From positions 1 through 5,817 of the forward strand of contig SMXJ01000052.1 of NCBI GenBank assembly GCA_004356305.1: DNA of 5,817 nt, written 5' to 3'. Below, one piece after another: positions 5,686 to 5,817 of the stretch; the stretch's first letter is position 1, and each line of letters opens with the position of its first letter. The notes beneath the pieces were generated by a model that worked only from the letters and a program-made list of their open reading frames with translations, was not told the origin of the DNA and made no database searches. Made by a program: the position numbers and the translations under genes. Source of the DNA: Bacteroidota bacterium (GTDB lineage Bacteria > Bacteroidota > Bacteroidia > Flavobacteriales > Flavobacteriaceae).

Positions 5686-5817
5686 CTAAACAAACAGAGA
5701 AAGAATGCCCACTGTGGTAATTCCCACCAATGCGAGGATAGTGGTCATCACCGTCCAGCTTCTGAAGGTTTGCTTTTCGGTCATTCCTAAATATTTACTT
5801 ACGAGCCAGAAACCACT
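5686..5817 (-). CDS. C-terminal end of a GntP-family gluconate:H+ symporter (5' part outside window)
   Basis: Read on the minus strand, the frame enters at the window edge (5817) and runs 43 codons to a TAG at 5688-5686. The peptide begins SGFWLVSKYLGMTEKQTFRSW, continues TVMTTILALVG, and ends in a hydrophobic segment. This matches the conserved C-terminus of GntP-family permeases (GFWLxxxxxGxSxxxTxxxWTxMETI, then the last membrane helix). These are 12-14-helix inner-membrane carriers for gluconate and related sugar acids. The Glu commonly following WTVM is Thr here. It faces the biosynthetic operon tail to tail and is probably a separate transcription unit. The family call is good for so short a piece; the substrate cannot be judged. 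Confidence 0.75.
   Translation of the reverse strand, partial: SGFWLVSKYLGMTEKQTFRSWTVMTTILALVGITTVGILSLFV

Noticed and set aside
1..5817. CRISPR arrays, tRNA or rRNA genes, insertion sequences or phage parts
   Set aside because: No spaced direct repeats, tRNA-like cloverleaf, transposase or terminal inverted repeats were seen; nearly all the sequence is explained by coding genes.

Overview
The window looks like a chromosomal piece of a marine-type flavobacterium (Bacteroidota, probably Flavobacteriaceae). The reasons are moderate GC, tightly packed genes without Shine-Dalgarno sequences, A/T-rich leaders, and protein signatures familiar from that group. This placement is an inference from style and family resemblance; no rRNA or other marker gene is present.

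Positions 1-4712 hold one co-directional biosynthetic operon on the + strand that begins before the window. In order it contains: the last 36 codons of a gene that is probably a FAD-dependent oxidoreductase; a class I SAM methyltransferase; a type III polyketide synthase (Cys-His-Asn triad complete); a short-chain dehydrogenase with the Tyr-x6-Lys spacing of FabI/FabL enoyl-ACP reductases; a FabZ-type 3-hydroxyacyl-ACP dehydratase; a KAS II-like beta-ketoacyl-ACP synthase; and an acyl carrier protein. Most junctions overlap or abut (ATGA, TGATG, TAGATG, or gaps of 3-5 bp), which points to translational coupling. The one real gap, 71 bp before the ketosynthase, carries two short perfect tandem repeats. 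The ketosynthase itself appears to start at a rare ATT codon.

The parts suggest a pathway. A dedicated dissociated fatty-acid-synthase set (ketosynthase, dehydratase, enoyl reductase, ACP) would build an acyl starter. The type III synthase would extend it with malonyl-CoA and cyclise it to an alkylresorcinol, alkylpyrone or acylphloroglucinol. The methyltransferase and the oxidoreductase would then tailor the ring. The tailoring half recalls the Streptomyces griseus srs phenolic-lipid operon; the starter-supply half recalls the Azotobacter ars logic, but with discrete enzymes. No ketoreductase, malonyl transferase or phosphopantetheinyl transferase is visible, so these would come from primary metabolism or from outside the window. 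The product is inferred, not shown.

Positions 4728-5498 encode a complete TerC-family membrane protein 15 bp after the ACP gene, possibly co-transcribed but with no evident link to the pathway. A 187-bp gap with one weak 36-codon ORF follows. The window ends in the C-terminus of a convergent GntP-family gluconate-type permease on the - strand.
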